A DNA stretch of 64,000 nucleotides from Mycolicibacterium sphagni. GTDB lineage: Bacteria; Actinomycetota; Actinomycetes; Mycobacteriales; Mycobacteriaceae. The notes below the pieces were generated by a model. It did not search any database. It saw only the letters and a program-made list of their open reading frames with translations, and was not told where the DNA came from. Made by a program: the position numbers and the translations under genes. The DNA lies in the NCBI RefSeq assembly GCF_002250655.1, contig NZ_NOZR01000005.1, positions 124,001-188,000 on the forward strand, given 5' to 3'. Below are positions 1-8,202 of this stretch, one piece after another; position 1 is the first letter of the stretch; every line of letters begins with the position of its first letter.

Positions 1-48
1 GGCTCCCCGGTGATGGCCGGATCGACGCCGATCAGGCGATTCTAGCGG

Positions 49-636
49 TCAGGCGACCGGGCTGGCCTCCGAGGTCAGACCGATCAGGCCGAGCCGGAAC
101 TGATTCGTCAGTTCATCGACTGTGCAGTAGTCCAGCCGGCGGGCGTCGTACCACCAGTCCATCTGCAGATCCCCGTCACCGCGGTAGGCCAAGACGCCGA
201 GGGCCGGGCCGTCGGTCAGCTGCAACGGGCCGAGCGACGGCTCGGGCGGCAGACCCAGAAAGGAGAACGCCACGTCGGTCGCGGAGTTGCCGAGCTGCCG
301 AGCAGGCCTCAACGCCTCGCGGACGTCGGCCAATAGCGCGTCGGCGTCCATGTCGCATTCGTCTGCACAGCACAACCGAATCGGGTGCACGGTGGTCAAG
401 CCGCTGACCGTCACGAACCCCACACCGATGGTCCGGGCGATCGCCCGGCCCAGCGCAGCCAGGAGAACTTCCTCGGCGCCGACCCCGGCGATGCCGACGG
501 CACCGTCGAGTTCGGCGGTCAATTCATGGGAAAGCGGCGCCGACAATCGGACCAGATCTTCTGGTCGAGGCCGGCCGAGAATCTCATCGTCAACTACCCG
601 CACATTGCTAGACGGGTAGGTCACAGGAGCAACCAT
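49..636 (-). CDS. Stand-alone condensation-like C-terminal domain protein
   Basis: About 195 aa. The protein resembles only the second half of an NRPS/PapA-type condensation domain: it has an FSFLG segment, then an acidic-aromatic stretch (DWWYDARR) and a C-terminal LTSEA, as in the C-lobe of these folds. No HHxxxDG acyltransfer motif is present, so it is either a truncated remnant or a non-catalytic partner. I chose the ATG at 636 because a TACCGT -10-like hexamer lies 7 nt upstream. A longer in-frame start at 744 exists, but the extra stretch is AT-richer than coding DNA here. It is divergent from the HTH gene and belongs to the glycolipid locus by position. Precise function is unknown. Confidence 0.6.
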   Translation of the reverse strand: MVAPVTYPSSNVRVVDDEILGRPRPEDLVRLSAPLSHELTAELDGAVGIAGVGAEEVLLAALGRAIARTIGVGFVTVSGLTTVHPIRLCCADECDMDADALLADVREALRPARQLGNSATDVAFSFLGLPPEPSLGPLQLTDGPALGVLAYRGDGDLQMDWWYDARRLDYCTVDELTNQFRLGLIGLTSEASPVA

Positions 637-643
637 GGCCCTT

Positions 644-649
644 ACGGTA
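644..649 (-). promoter_or_regulatory. Candidate -10 element of the condensation-like gene
   Basis: On the minus strand TACCGT (TANNNT type) stands 7 nt before the ATG at 636, which would give a leaderless or nearly leaderless mRNA. Stretch 637-773 between the two divergent genes is AT-richer than its surroundings. Confidence 0.3.
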
Positions 650-761
650 GCGGCCGTGTCCCAAAAATGGGAGACCAATCCCGAAACTGTGACGACGCTG
701 TCAATAATTCTATCAATTCCCCGAATTGCGTTCCAAGTACCCATTACCGGGAGTTCCGGGT

Positions 762-767
762 TATTCT
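762..767 (+). promoter_or_regulatory. Candidate -10 element of the HTH regulator gene
   Basis: TATTCT (TANNNT) lies 6 nt upstream of the GTG at 774, with no Shine-Dalgarno sequence. This is the usual geometry of a leaderless mycobacterial transcript, and it decides the start of the downstream gene. Confidence 0.35.
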
Positions 768-773
768 TTACCG

Positions 774-1130
774 GTGCCCAGGACGGATGAAAACGGACGT
801 CAGCTCAAGACCTTGCTCGACTACCTCCTGGACGGGGACATCGAAGCCAAGGACATCTACGACGCCTTAGGTACCTCAAGCAGTACGTATTACCGGCGGG
901 TCAAGGAACGCGACTACCCCAACGCCGAGGAGCTGCGTCTGGTGGCCACGCGATTCGGGCTCAGTTATCCCGACTTGCAGGTCCGCTTCGGATTGATGAG
1001 TCGCGAAGAACTCCAGCAATACATCGACTCGGCGCCATTTACGGTGACGACAATTAATACCGTCACCACGACTCGAATTCCTGGAAAACTCTCAGAATTG
1101 AAACCTCGACTCGACGCTCCGCCACTGTAA
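774..1130 (+). CDS. Small HTH DNA-binding protein
   Basis: About 118 aa. Residues roughly 12-60 form a helix-turn-helix like region: LLDYLLDGDIEAKDIYDALG, then SSSTYYRR as recognition helix, then NAEELRLVATRFGLSYPDL, typical of small mycobacterial Cro/cI-like regulators. The C-terminal 40 residues are threonine-rich and lower in GC. The GTG at 774 is preferred over the upstream TTG at 726 because of the TATTCT hexamer 6 nt before it. It is followed after about 40 nt by a membrane-protein gene on the same strand, so a regulator/membrane-protein pair is likely. The DNA target is unknown; the divergent condensation-like gene or the lipid locus are candidates. Confidence 0.65.
   Translation: MPRTDENGRQLKTLLDYLLDGDIEAKDIYDALGTSSSTYYRRVKERDYPNAEELRLVATRFGLSYPDLQVRFGLMSREELQQYIDSAPFTVTTINTVTTTRIPGKLSELKPRLDAPPL
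1043..1067. repeat. Inverted repeat GGTGACG-N11-CGTCACC
   Basis: Perfect 7-bp arms around an AT-rich spacer, inside the 3' end of the HTH gene and about 100 bp before the membrane-protein gene. It encodes a Thr-rich segment. It could be an operator for the regulator itself or chance symmetry. Confidence 0.3.
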
Positions 1131-1170
1131 TATTTGCTGAAGTTATTCGGGGGCGTTAGGCGACGACAGC

Positions 1171-1905
1171 ATGGGTCTTGGTGCACTTATCACGGTCACG
1201 CTTGCTTGTGTGGCGTGGAGCCTGTGGATCAGGCGAGTCACCTGGGGCTGCCGTTGGGAGATCGCCGCTACCTTGAACATCGCGCTACAAGGCGCCGCAG
1301 TGTTCTTGATGTCGCCGCTGGCTTCCGAAACCGTCGGACAATGGCTGCACTCACTGACCGGAATGTGGAACCTCGAGGATTACATCGGCCACGACTGTTA
1401 TGTCGTGGCTGCTTCTGCGATCGTCTATAACGCGCTGGGACGTCTGCAGGACGACAATGCGACGCAGGCCGCGTTCCGGCAATACGTCGAGCGTCCCGCC
1501 ACGCTGTGCATACCGCTGCTGCTGGCAACATTCTCGATGGGTAATGGCGCGAAAATCTATCGCGACGACTTCTTCACGGTGCCCACCGATTTCTGGCTGT
1601 CCGCCTACTGGCTGCTGCTCTGCGGAACCCTGATCTACCTGCTCGGGTATGGCTCGCGGGCGCTGCTGATCCTGCGCCGCGATCCCCGGTCTCGACGCAT
1701 CGCCAACGTGTACCTGGCGGCGTCGGCCAGCGGCATCACAGCCTGCGCGATCCGCATCATCACCGCCTACGTCCCCCGGCTCCAAGAGCTCGAGGGTGGC
1801 ACGCTGGTCTGGCTTTTCGCCTGCTCCTGCGGCGCCGGGTTCGCGCTGGCGGCGGCACATTCGTGGCGGATCAAGACCAAGTGGTTCACCCGGGCGGCAC
1901 GCTGA
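1171..1905 (+). CDS. Multi-pass membrane protein, partner of HTH gene
   Basis: 244 aa with about six to seven hydrophobic segments: near residues 3-17, 30-46, 68-84, 107-122, 139-160, 180-198 and 212-230. The tail is short and basic. It resembles the integral membrane region of actinobacterial proteins encoded next to small HTH regulators (MAB_1171c/DUF6545-like), but I recognise this only from general layout, not from a diagnostic motif. No catalytic motif is visible. It lies directly downstream of the HTH gene; a TAATAT hexamer overlapping the HTH stop codon could add an internal promoter. A sensory or transport role is speculative. Confidence 0.6.
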   Translation: MGLGALITVTLACVAWSLWIRRVTWGCRWEIAATLNIALQGAAVFLMSPLASETVGQWLHSLTGMWNLEDYIGHDCYVVAASAIVYNALGRLQDDNATQAAFRQYVERPATLCIPLLLATFSMGNGAKIYRDDFFTVPTDFWLSAYWLLLCGTLIYLLGYGSRALLILRRDPRSRRIANVYLAASASGITACAIRIITAYVPRLQELEGGTLVWLFACSCGAGFALAAAHSWRIKTKWFTRAAR

Positions 1906-1930
1906 CGGCGCGCCCGCATGGGCGGGTCCC

Positions 1931-1936
1931 GATAAT
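1931..1936 (+). promoter_or_regulatory. Candidate -10 element of the UGT gene
   Basis: GATAAT lies 8 nt before the ATG at 1945. A small GC-rich stem (CGCCC, loop GCAT, GGGCG) sits just upstream near 1912-1925 and may end transcription of the preceding gene. Confidence 0.35.
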
Positions 1937-1944
1937 GGGGATCG

Positions 1945-3225
1945 ATGAAATTCGCGGTGAGCATCCACGGGACGCGTGGTGACGTCGAACCCTGTGCGGC
2001 GGTGGCCCTGGAACTGCAGCGCCGTGGGCACGACGTCCACATGGCCGTGCCGCCCAACCTGGTCGGATTCGTCGAATCCGCGGGCCTGGCCACCACCGTC
2101 GGCTATGGGCCCGACTCACAGAAGCAACTGCAGGGCGATGTCTTCGAGCGACCGGACGCCCTGACCGCCGCCGCGCCCGCCGACTGGCTGCGGCTGGGCA
2201 ACCCGCTGATCGCACTGCGCAAGGCCAGGGCTGCGGCCACCCGAGGGTGGACACAGATGAGCGACACGCTGCTGGCCATGGCTGACGGTGCCGATCTGAT
2301 GGTGAGCGGCACGGCCTATCAGGAGATCGCGGCCAACGTCGCCGAGTTCCGCAGGATCCCGCTGGCTGAGGTGCATTACTTCCCGGTGCGGGCCAACACC
2401 CAGGTGCTTCCGGTCCGGCTGCCGTCGGCGGTGGTCAACACTGTCTATTCGATGGGCGAATGGATGCACTGGCAGCTGCTGAAACCCGCGGAGACCGAAC
2501 AGCGCCGGGCACTGCGCCTGCCGGTGGCGAAAACCCGGCCGGTGCGCCGCATCGTTGGCGCCGGCTCCCTGGAGATCCAGGCCTACGACGCCGTTTTCTT
2601 CCCCGGGCTGGCCGGCGAATGGGGTGAACGGCGCCCGCTCATCGGATCCATGACGCTGCAGCTGCCCACCGAGATCGATGGCGAGGTGGCGGCCTGGATC
2701 GCTGCGGGCACGCCGCCCATCTACTTTGGATTCGGCAGCATGCCGCTGGACTCCCCGGCCGAGGCGGTCCGCTTGATCAGCGACGTGTGCGCCGAACTCG
2801 GCGAGCGCGCCCTGATCTGTGCCGGGTTCACGGAGTTCGGCGGCGCCGACCCGGCCGAGCATGTCAAGGTCGTCGCCTCGGTCAACCACGCTGCCGTGTT
2901 CCCGTCCTGCCGCGCCGTCGTGCACCACGGCGGCGCGGGCACCACCGCGGCCGGGATCCGCGCCGGCGTCCCCACCCTGGTGCTGTGGGTGGCGGCCGAA
3001 CAGCCGCTGTGGGGCAAACAGGTTCAGCGACTGGGCATCGGAACAACCCGGCGTTTCTCGGCCACCACACGGGGTTCGCTGCTGGCCGACCTGCGCGCGG
3101 TGCTGTCTCCACAAACAGCAGAGAGCTCGCGTTTGCTCGCCGCCCGAATGACGCCGGCCTCGGGCAGCGTCGCGACGGCCGCCGACCTTCTCGAGGCAGC
3201 CGCCCGCAACGGCCGGCCCGAGTGA
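1945..3225 (+). CDS. UGT-type glycosyltransferase (GT1/GT28 fold)
   Basis: 426 aa GT-B glycosyltransferase. The N-terminus carries the GTRGDVEP acceptor-side motif (residues about 9-16) of the UGT/Gtf family. The C-terminal nucleotide-sugar site has HHGGAGTTAAGIRAGVPTLV near residue 330, followed by EQPLWG. These enzymes include the GPL rhamnosyl/talosyl transferases (Gtf1-3) and the M. tuberculosis Rv1524/Rv1526c proteins of the LOS-like locus. Expected role: transfer of a sugar, probably a deoxyhexose, to a lipid-linked acceptor at the inner membrane face. Length fits the family. It is followed 43 nt later by the Gap-like gene on the same strand. Donor and acceptor cannot be read from the sequence. 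Confidence 0.88.
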   Translation: MKFAVSIHGTRGDVEPCAAVALELQRRGHDVHMAVPPNLVGFVESAGLATTVGYGPDSQKQLQGDVFERPDALTAAAPADWLRLGNPLIALRKARAAATRGWTQMSDTLLAMADGADLMVSGTAYQEIAANVAEFRRIPLAEVHYFPVRANTQVLPVRLPSAVVNTVYSMGEWMHWQLLKPAETEQRRALRLPVAKTRPVRRIVGAGSLEIQAYDAVFFPGLAGEWGERRPLIGSMTLQLPTEIDGEVAAWIAAGTPPIYFGFGSMPLDSPAEAVRLISDVCAELGERALICAGFTEFGGADPAEHVKVVASVNHAAVFPSCRAVVHHGGAGTTAAGIRAGVPTLVLWVAAEQPLWGKQVQRLGIGTTRRFSATTRGSLLADLRAVLSPQTAESSRLLAARMTPASGSVATAADLLEAAARNGRPE

Positions 3226-3254
3226 TCAACGCTGCCCGCGCCAGCCCAGCAAGG

Positions 3255-3260
3255 TAGAAT
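3255..3260 (+). promoter_or_regulatory. Candidate -10 element of the Gap-like gene
   Basis: TAGAAT is placed 8 nt before the GTG at 3269 and there is no Shine-Dalgarno motif, consistent with leaderless initiation. Confidence 0.35.
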
Positions 3261-3268
3261 TCCGGCTC

Positions 3269-3997
3269 GTGTGGACAACCGTGGTGCTGCTTGGCCTCGC
3301 GGTAAGCATCGAGCCCGCACGCGTCGGATTGATCGCTCTCCTGCTGACCCGGCCACGGCCGGCACGCCACTTGCTCGTCTTCCTCTGCACAGGGTTGGCG
3401 ATGAGCCTCAGCGTGGGGTTCGCGGTGCTGTTCGTCTTCCACCACATCTTCCTGGGCAAGGCCAACTTCAACCCGGCTCTCATCCAGATCGGCATCGGCG
3501 GCGTCGCCCTCGTGCTGGGTGCGCTGCTGATGTCGAAGATTCCGCTGCGCCAGTTCTCCCGACGCGAGATGGCCGAGGTACCTGCGGGCAGCACCGCTGA
3601 CAGCGCCGTGGTGGTGCAGGATCCCCCGCCGCCGAGCCGGTTCAAGCGTCTGTCGAACCGCGTGCGCGGCTTCGTACAGGGCGAATCGTCATGGTTCTCG
3701 GGCTCAGTAGGTGCCGCACTGGCAATGCCGAGCGTCGACTACATGGCCTTGCTGGCACTGATCATCGCGTCCAAAACCCCGCCGGCAGAACAGGCCGCCG
3801 CCCTGGTCACTTTCCTTCTGCTGGCCAGCTGGGCCGCGGTGGTCCCGCTGCTGAGCTTCCTGGTGGCGCCGGCCAAGACCCGTATCTGGGTGCAGCGCTT
3901 CAACGAATGGATTCGGACCCGGACCCGCCGGCACGCCGGCGTGTTTGTGGCGGTTGTGGGCATCATCCTGATCGGGGTCGGCCTGCACGGCCTGTAA
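3269..3997 (+). CDS. Gap/Sap-family lipid-addressing membrane protein
   Basis: 242 aa, about six transmembrane segments, with the N-terminal pattern LGLAVSIEPARVGLIALLLT typical of the GAP (GPL-addressing protein, SfLAP) family. A polar loop at about residues 95-135 separates two halves of three helices. In mycobacteria Gap is needed to bring glycopeptidolipids to the surface and paralogues sit in other lipid loci. Here it adjoins a UGT and faces the acyltransferase/PKS operon, so a role in exporting the locus' glycolipid is a reasonable inference. It starts at a GTG preceded by TAGAAT and is convergent with the next gene, with 6 nt between the stop codons. Confidence 0.82.
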   Translation: MWTTVVLLGLAVSIEPARVGLIALLLTRPRPARHLLVFLCTGLAMSLSVGFAVLFVFHHIFLGKANFNPALIQIGIGGVALVLGALLMSKIPLRQFSRREMAEVPAGSTADSAVVVQDPPPPSRFKRLSNRVRGFVQGESSWFSGSVGAALAMPSVDYMALLALIIASKTPPAEQAAALVTFLLLASWAAVVPLLSFLVAPAKTRIWVQRFNEWIRTRTRRHAGVFVAVVGIILIGVGLHGL

Positions 3998-4003
3998 ACC
4001 CGG

Positions 4004-5353
4004 TCAGACAATGCCGCCGCTGAGCCCGAACTCGGTCAACGTCTGCTCGGCCAGATCGCGCAGCCGCTGCTTGCTGTTCTCAGCGCCGATCTCGTAGGCC
4101 TCGATCGAGATCGTGACCTTGCCGTTGACCCGCGCGGACACCACGACCAGCTGACCGTGCGAACGCTCCATCTCCCGCATCGTCACGTTCTGGTCCAAGG
4201 CCCGCAGCACAACCGACTCCGCAGTGGTGCCGTCGACCTGAGCGATCTGCGGCGGCAGATCGCCGAGGTTGGAGCAGGACACCGGCAGATCTTCGGAGTA
4301 GGAGAACAACAGCTCGGCCACCCCTTTGACCGCCGCCTTGGGCAACCACGGCATCAGCGGAAACAGTTCCATGGTGGGGTCGGTCTGGTTCTTGGCCATC
4401 TGCCGGGACTCGCGCACAACCGTGCGGGACTCGGTCAGGTCGACGGTCACCTTCTCCGGGTCGACGGTCGCGTTAGCGAAGGCCATGGCAAGGGCGCGGT
4501 CGTCTTCCAGGCTCTCGCGGAGGTTGATCGCGATCACCAGCGTCACCGCTCCGTCGGAGCGACGGCGGCGACCCATCCGCTCGGCCAGCTTCGCGGTAAA
4601 ACCCACCAGAAGCGAATAGCCGTTTCCGCCAAGGCTTTCCGCGCGCGCATCCCACTCCGCGATGTCGATGATGACCGCCACCGACGGTACCGAGACGAAC
4701 TCCTCGATCGGCTGGCCGGCACGCGTCTTCCGGGATTGGGCGAGCTCTTTCCGCTTCCCCCACACCAGCTTCGCGCCCTTGACCAGCGCCCGGCGCGTCT
4801 CGGGCAGGTCGCGAATGACCTGGCGCGCGTCGGCGGCCAACGCCTGTCGCCGGGTCCGCGCGCCCGGTCGGTCATATCCCACGTCCCGGATGTTGCCGGT
4901 GACCGCCTCAAAGATCGCCAGCCCGGCGCCGGTGCCGTCCCCGATCACGTGCGACGCCACCATGCTGATCGCGGTGGAGCCGTCGGTGAGGGGTTGGACG
5001 ACCAGATACCACGTCGGGCCGTGCTCGGGGTCGATCGGCAGGCCGGCTAGCTCGTCGGCCCATTCCATGAGTTCGGCACGCGGACGGGGGGTTTCGTTGA
5101 TCTGGATCTCCGACGGAGCATGATCGGGCTTGACCCACCGCGGCCGGCCGAACGGCAACGGCGAGCGCTCGATGTGGCGTCCGCCGAGCGACTGGGCGAT
5201 GTTGCGATGAAACCGCCGTAGTCCCTCGATGTCGACGGGGTGCTCGTAGACCCACACGCACTGCATCAGTTGGCCGCGCCCGGTGGCGCGCATCATCTCG
5301 AAGGCCGTCTGGTCGAAGAACTCGAGTCGATGTTCCTGCGCTGCACTGGTCAC
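4004..5353 (-). CDS. Condensation/WS-DGAT-like O-acyltransferase 1
   Basis: 449 aa. It belongs to the acyl-CoA-dependent acyltransferase superfamily shared by wax synthase/DGAT, Pap and NRPS condensation domains. The active-site motif is SHVIGDGTG (HxxxDG) at about residue 138. A C-lobe VSCSNLGDLP motif near 360 parallels the SNVPGP region of WS/DGAT enzymes. The likely reaction is esterification of a hydroxyl with a fatty or polyketide acyl chain. It starts at GTG 5353, 10 nt after the stop of its paralogue, so the pair looks like a tandem duplication in one operon with papA and pks. It may place different acyl groups on one sugar core. Substrate unknown. Confidence 0.8.
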   Translation of the reverse strand: MTSAAQEHRLEFFDQTAFEMMRATGRGQLMQCVWVYEHPVDIEGLRRFHRNIAQSLGGRHIERSPLPFGRPRWVKPDHAPSEIQINETPRPRAELMEWADELAGLPIDPEHGPTWYLVVQPLTDGSTAISMVASHVIGDGTGAGLAIFEAVTGNIRDVGYDRPGARTRRQALAADARQVIRDLPETRRALVKGAKLVWGKRKELAQSRKTRAGQPIEEFVSVPSVAVIIDIAEWDARAESLGGNGYSLLVGFTAKLAERMGRRRRSDGAVTLVIAINLRESLEDDRALAMAFANATVDPEKVTVDLTESRTVVRESRQMAKNQTDPTMELFPLMPWLPKAAVKGVAELLFSYSEDLPVSCSNLGDLPPQIAQVDGTTAESVVLRALDQNVTMREMERSHGQLVVVSARVNGKVTISIEAYEIGAENSKQRLRDLAEQTLTEFGLSGGIV

Positions 5354-5363
5354 TGGTCAAACC

Positions 5364-6731
5364 TCACTCGATCGTGCCGGAAAGGTCGAACTCTGCCAGG
5401 GTTTGGGCGATCACCTCGCGAAGCCGCGTGCGCGAGTTGTCCATGCCGGGTTGGTAGCTCATCACCGGAAGAATGACCTTGCCGCCGAGACGCGCCGCAG
5501 CCACCGTCATCAAGCCACGCCGCCGTTCGAGAACATCACCGCTGAGATTACGGTCCACACCGCCGAAGTACAGCCGTTCGGCCTCGGTGCCGTCGAGACG
5601 GAGCATGTCGTCGGGGACATCACCCATGTTCGAGCAGGACACCGGAACATCGGCGGAAAAGCCGAAGGCCATATCGGCGATCCGCCCCATCGCCCGCTTG
5701 GGCAGAAACGGAATCAGCGGCAGCAACTCCACCATCTCGTCCGGCGTCTGTCGCGCTGTCACCAATCCTTGCTTGATCGCGGCGCGGGCGCTGGTGAGAT
5801 CCTTCGCGACCGGGCCCGGGTCGAACGTGACGTTGGCGATCGTCACCACGTTGCCGCCGGTCTCACCTGGGTTGTCACGCTCACTGACCGGAATCATCAA
5901 CGTGACCGCGCCGTCGGTCGCGCGCGTTCGGCCAATATTCTGCGCCAGCTTGCCGGCAAATCCGGCGACCAGCGAAAAGTGATGCCCGCCAAGGCTTTTC
6001 GCCTTAGAATCCCACTCGTCCAGATCGATTACAGCCGTTGTGAACGCCGTCATGACATTCCCGGCGCCGCCGGCGGGCACGCGCACCGGTTCACTCGGTC
6101 GCACCAGTTCGTCCTTGCGGCGCATCGCGACCTTGATCGCTTTCACCAACGTTCGCCAGATCTCCGGCAGGTCCGCCGCCAACTGGCGAACGTCCTCGAT
6201 CAGGGCGCGCGAGCGGGTACGGGACTGCCGCGGTGGATAACCAAGATCCTTGCCGTCGTCGTTGATCGCGGCGAGCGCCGACACGACTGCACCGCCGCCG
6301 TCGGCGACGGTATGCGAAATGACCAGGCTCACCGCGCTGCTTCCGTCGGTGAACGACTGGACCCCCAACCGCCAGGCCGGCCCCCACTCGGGGTCGAGCG
6401 GCAGCTCCACCTGCTCGTGCGCCCAGTCCCACAGCTCGTCCCGCGACCGCGGCTGCGCGGCGATGTCCAGACCGGTCTGCGGGCCCGGCACCGAAACCCA
6501 CCGATGCCGCCCGAACGGCAGCGCCGACCGCTCGATCAGCCGGCCGACGAGCCCGCGGCCGAAGCGCTGATGGAAGCGCCGCACGCCGTCGAGGTCGAGT
6601 TCATGCTCATAGATCCAGATGATCTGCATGACGGCCTCTTGACCGGCACCGCGCAGGGCTAACAGCAGCGCCTGGTCGGCGTAGGGCACCACATTGTCGG
6701 GTGCGGGCCGACGGTTGTCGCCCACCGGCAT
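5364..6731 (-). CDS. Condensation/WS-DGAT-like O-acyltransferase 2
   Basis: 455 aa, paralogue of the next gene down. Shared landmarks are IWIYEHELDLDGVRRFH near the N-terminus, the active-site SHTVADGGG (HxxxDG) at about residue 155, VTLMIPVSERDN, and VSCSNMGDVP in the C-lobe. The start is the ATG at 6731, whose TGATG overlap with the papA stop implies translational coupling; a longer upstream frame would run into papA and is rejected. It is part of the pks-papA-acyltransferase operon. Two such enzymes in series suggest a multiply acylated product, as in LOS or acyltrehaloses. Which hydroxyl or acyl-CoA each uses cannot be told. Confidence 0.8.
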   Translation of the reverse strand: MPVGDNRRPAPDNVVPYADQALLLALRGAGQEAVMQIIWIYEHELDLDGVRRFHQRFGRGLVGRLIERSALPFGRHRWVSVPGPQTGLDIAAQPRSRDELWDWAHEQVELPLDPEWGPAWRLGVQSFTDGSSAVSLVISHTVADGGGAVVSALAAINDDGKDLGYPPRQSRTRSRALIEDVRQLAADLPEIWRTLVKAIKVAMRRKDELVRPSEPVRVPAGGAGNVMTAFTTAVIDLDEWDSKAKSLGGHHFSLVAGFAGKLAQNIGRTRATDGAVTLMIPVSERDNPGETGGNVVTIANVTFDPGPVAKDLTSARAAIKQGLVTARQTPDEMVELLPLIPFLPKRAMGRIADMAFGFSADVPVSCSNMGDVPDDMLRLDGTEAERLYFGGVDRNLSGDVLERRRGLMTVAAARLGGKVILPVMSYQPGMDNSRTRLREVIAQTLAEFDLSGTIE

Positions 6732-8173
6732 CAGGCCGTTGCGACCGGCAGCCGTGACGACGACACCAGCTCGGACCGGCCGTCGGCCACCCGAAGGTAG
6801 ATGCACTTCATCAGCTCGACGAACTCGGCCACCGACTCGCGGGCGATCGGGTTATCCGGGTAGGCGACGGTGATGATCGTGCCCTCGGTACGCCGATTCA
6901 CCCACATGCCGACCTGATTGGCCGCGCCCAGATCGGTGTAGATGTGCCCGTTCTGTGCATACCACTGAGACATGATGACCGGGTTCAGCGGCGGCAGGCC
7001 CACGTCGAGGTACGACAGCATCGGCACGCCGGGTCCGGCCGGCCGGATGCGCGGGGTGCTCTCCGACGCCGCCAGCTCGTAGACGCGCTCGATCGGGACG
7101 TTCGCCAGCGGCATCCCCGAGTCGAACGAATCCTGGGCTGCACGAGCGACCTCGGCGAAGCTGCGGGCAGCGACCGGCACCGACAGCGGAACCACACCGG
7201 TGAACCAGCCCGTGGTCATGAACTCCGCGGGGGTGCTGCGGGTGGTCGTCGGGGTGATGACGTAGTAATCGTCGTCACCGGTCAGCTGGCGGTGGGCGAT
7301 CGCCGCGGCGGCGAACACACCACCGATGAACCGCACGCCCGCGGACGTGCACGCCGACTCGAAGCGGTCCGACTCGTGATCGTCCATCAGCTGCACGGTG
7401 AGCAGGTCACCGCTGCACGGCACCGACGGATCGCCGAGCGGTAGCGGGAACGTCGGCATCGTGCCGCCGTTGTCCCCCAGGAAATCCAGCCACCCGCGAA
7501 CGTCCGGCGAGTCCAGGGTCAGCTGCTCGGTGTAGTCGCGCTGACGCACGCAGTAGTCGTGGTAGCTGCCGGCCTCCGGCAAGCGCAGCGGTGCGCCACC
7601 GCCGGCCAGCGCCTCGTAGTTCATGTGCATTTCCACGAACAGCGCCATCATCAGCATCGCGTCGGCGTGCAGGTGGTCGACGGACACATAGAACGTGAAG
7701 TGGTCCGCGCGCTGGACCACGCCGAAGCGGAAGCAGTCCCAGTCCAGCGGGCTCGGGGTGTCGAGCACATGCATCTTCCACTGGGCCGAGTTCATCTCGC
7801 CGTGCTTGGTGGCCACGAACTGGATGTCGTTAGGGTTCTCAACCGTGTGGCGGACTATCTGATCGGCGTCATCGAACTCGAACCAGCTGTGGTAGGTGTC
7901 GTGCCGCCGCAGATAAGCATTGATGACGAAGGTCATGGCCCGGACGTCACACTTGCCCGGCATGTTCCACGCCGGGATCAGCAGCCGCGCCATCTCCAGC
8001 CCGTTGGCCGTGTGATTGCGGTAGGTGCGAATGTGCTGCCCCTGCTGATAGCTGGCAGGTACGTCACTGACCGGCGCTTCCTGAACTTTCTTCAGGCATC
8101 CCGGCGACGGGCTCCACGACACGACCGTCCCCGGCGCATCGACCCAGTCATGGATTGCTGTTAGTGCAACCAC
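6731..8173 (-). CDS. papA4: Polyketide-associated acyltransferase (PapA4-like)
   Basis: 480 aa, full length for PapA1/A2/A3/A4. Family hallmarks are an N-terminal DWVDAPGTVVSW, RRHDTYHSWFE near 90, the catalytic VDHLHADA (HxxxD) near 165, LPLGDPSVPC and TGWFTGVVPLSVPV. Pap proteins transfer the polyketide made by the adjacent PKS from its ACP or CoA onto a sugar. The GTG at 8173 is chosen because an AGGGGA motif lies 8 nt upstream; a TTG at 8179 is too close to it. The gene is 29 nt downstream of pks. In M. tuberculosis the pks5-linked papA4 is a short remnant; here it is intact. The symbol rests on context, not a search. Confidence 0.82.
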   Translation of the reverse strand: MVALTAIHDWVDAPGTVVSWSPSPGCLKKVQEAPVSDVPASYQQGQHIRTYRNHTANGLEMARLLIPAWNMPGKCDVRAMTFVINAYLRRHDTYHSWFEFDDADQIVRHTVENPNDIQFVATKHGEMNSAQWKMHVLDTPSPLDWDCFRFGVVQRADHFTFYVSVDHLHADAMLMMALFVEMHMNYEALAGGGAPLRLPEAGSYHDYCVRQRDYTEQLTLDSPDVRGWLDFLGDNGGTMPTFPLPLGDPSVPCSGDLLTVQLMDDHESDRFESACTSAGVRFIGGVFAAAAIAHRQLTGDDDYYVITPTTTRSTPAEFMTTGWFTGVVPLSVPVAARSFAEVARAAQDSFDSGMPLANVPIERVYELAASESTPRIRPAGPGVPMLSYLDVGLPPLNPVIMSQWYAQNGHIYTDLGAANQVGMWVNRRTEGTIITVAYPDNPIARESVAEFVELMKCIYLRVADGRSELVSSSRLPVATA

Positions 8174-8202
8174 CGTCAAATTCCCCTATCGACCCATGTT
8201 GA

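Noticed and set aside
774..1905. Prophage remnant
   Set aside because: The HTH protein resembles phage repressors, but there is no integrase, att site or phage structural gene nearby.
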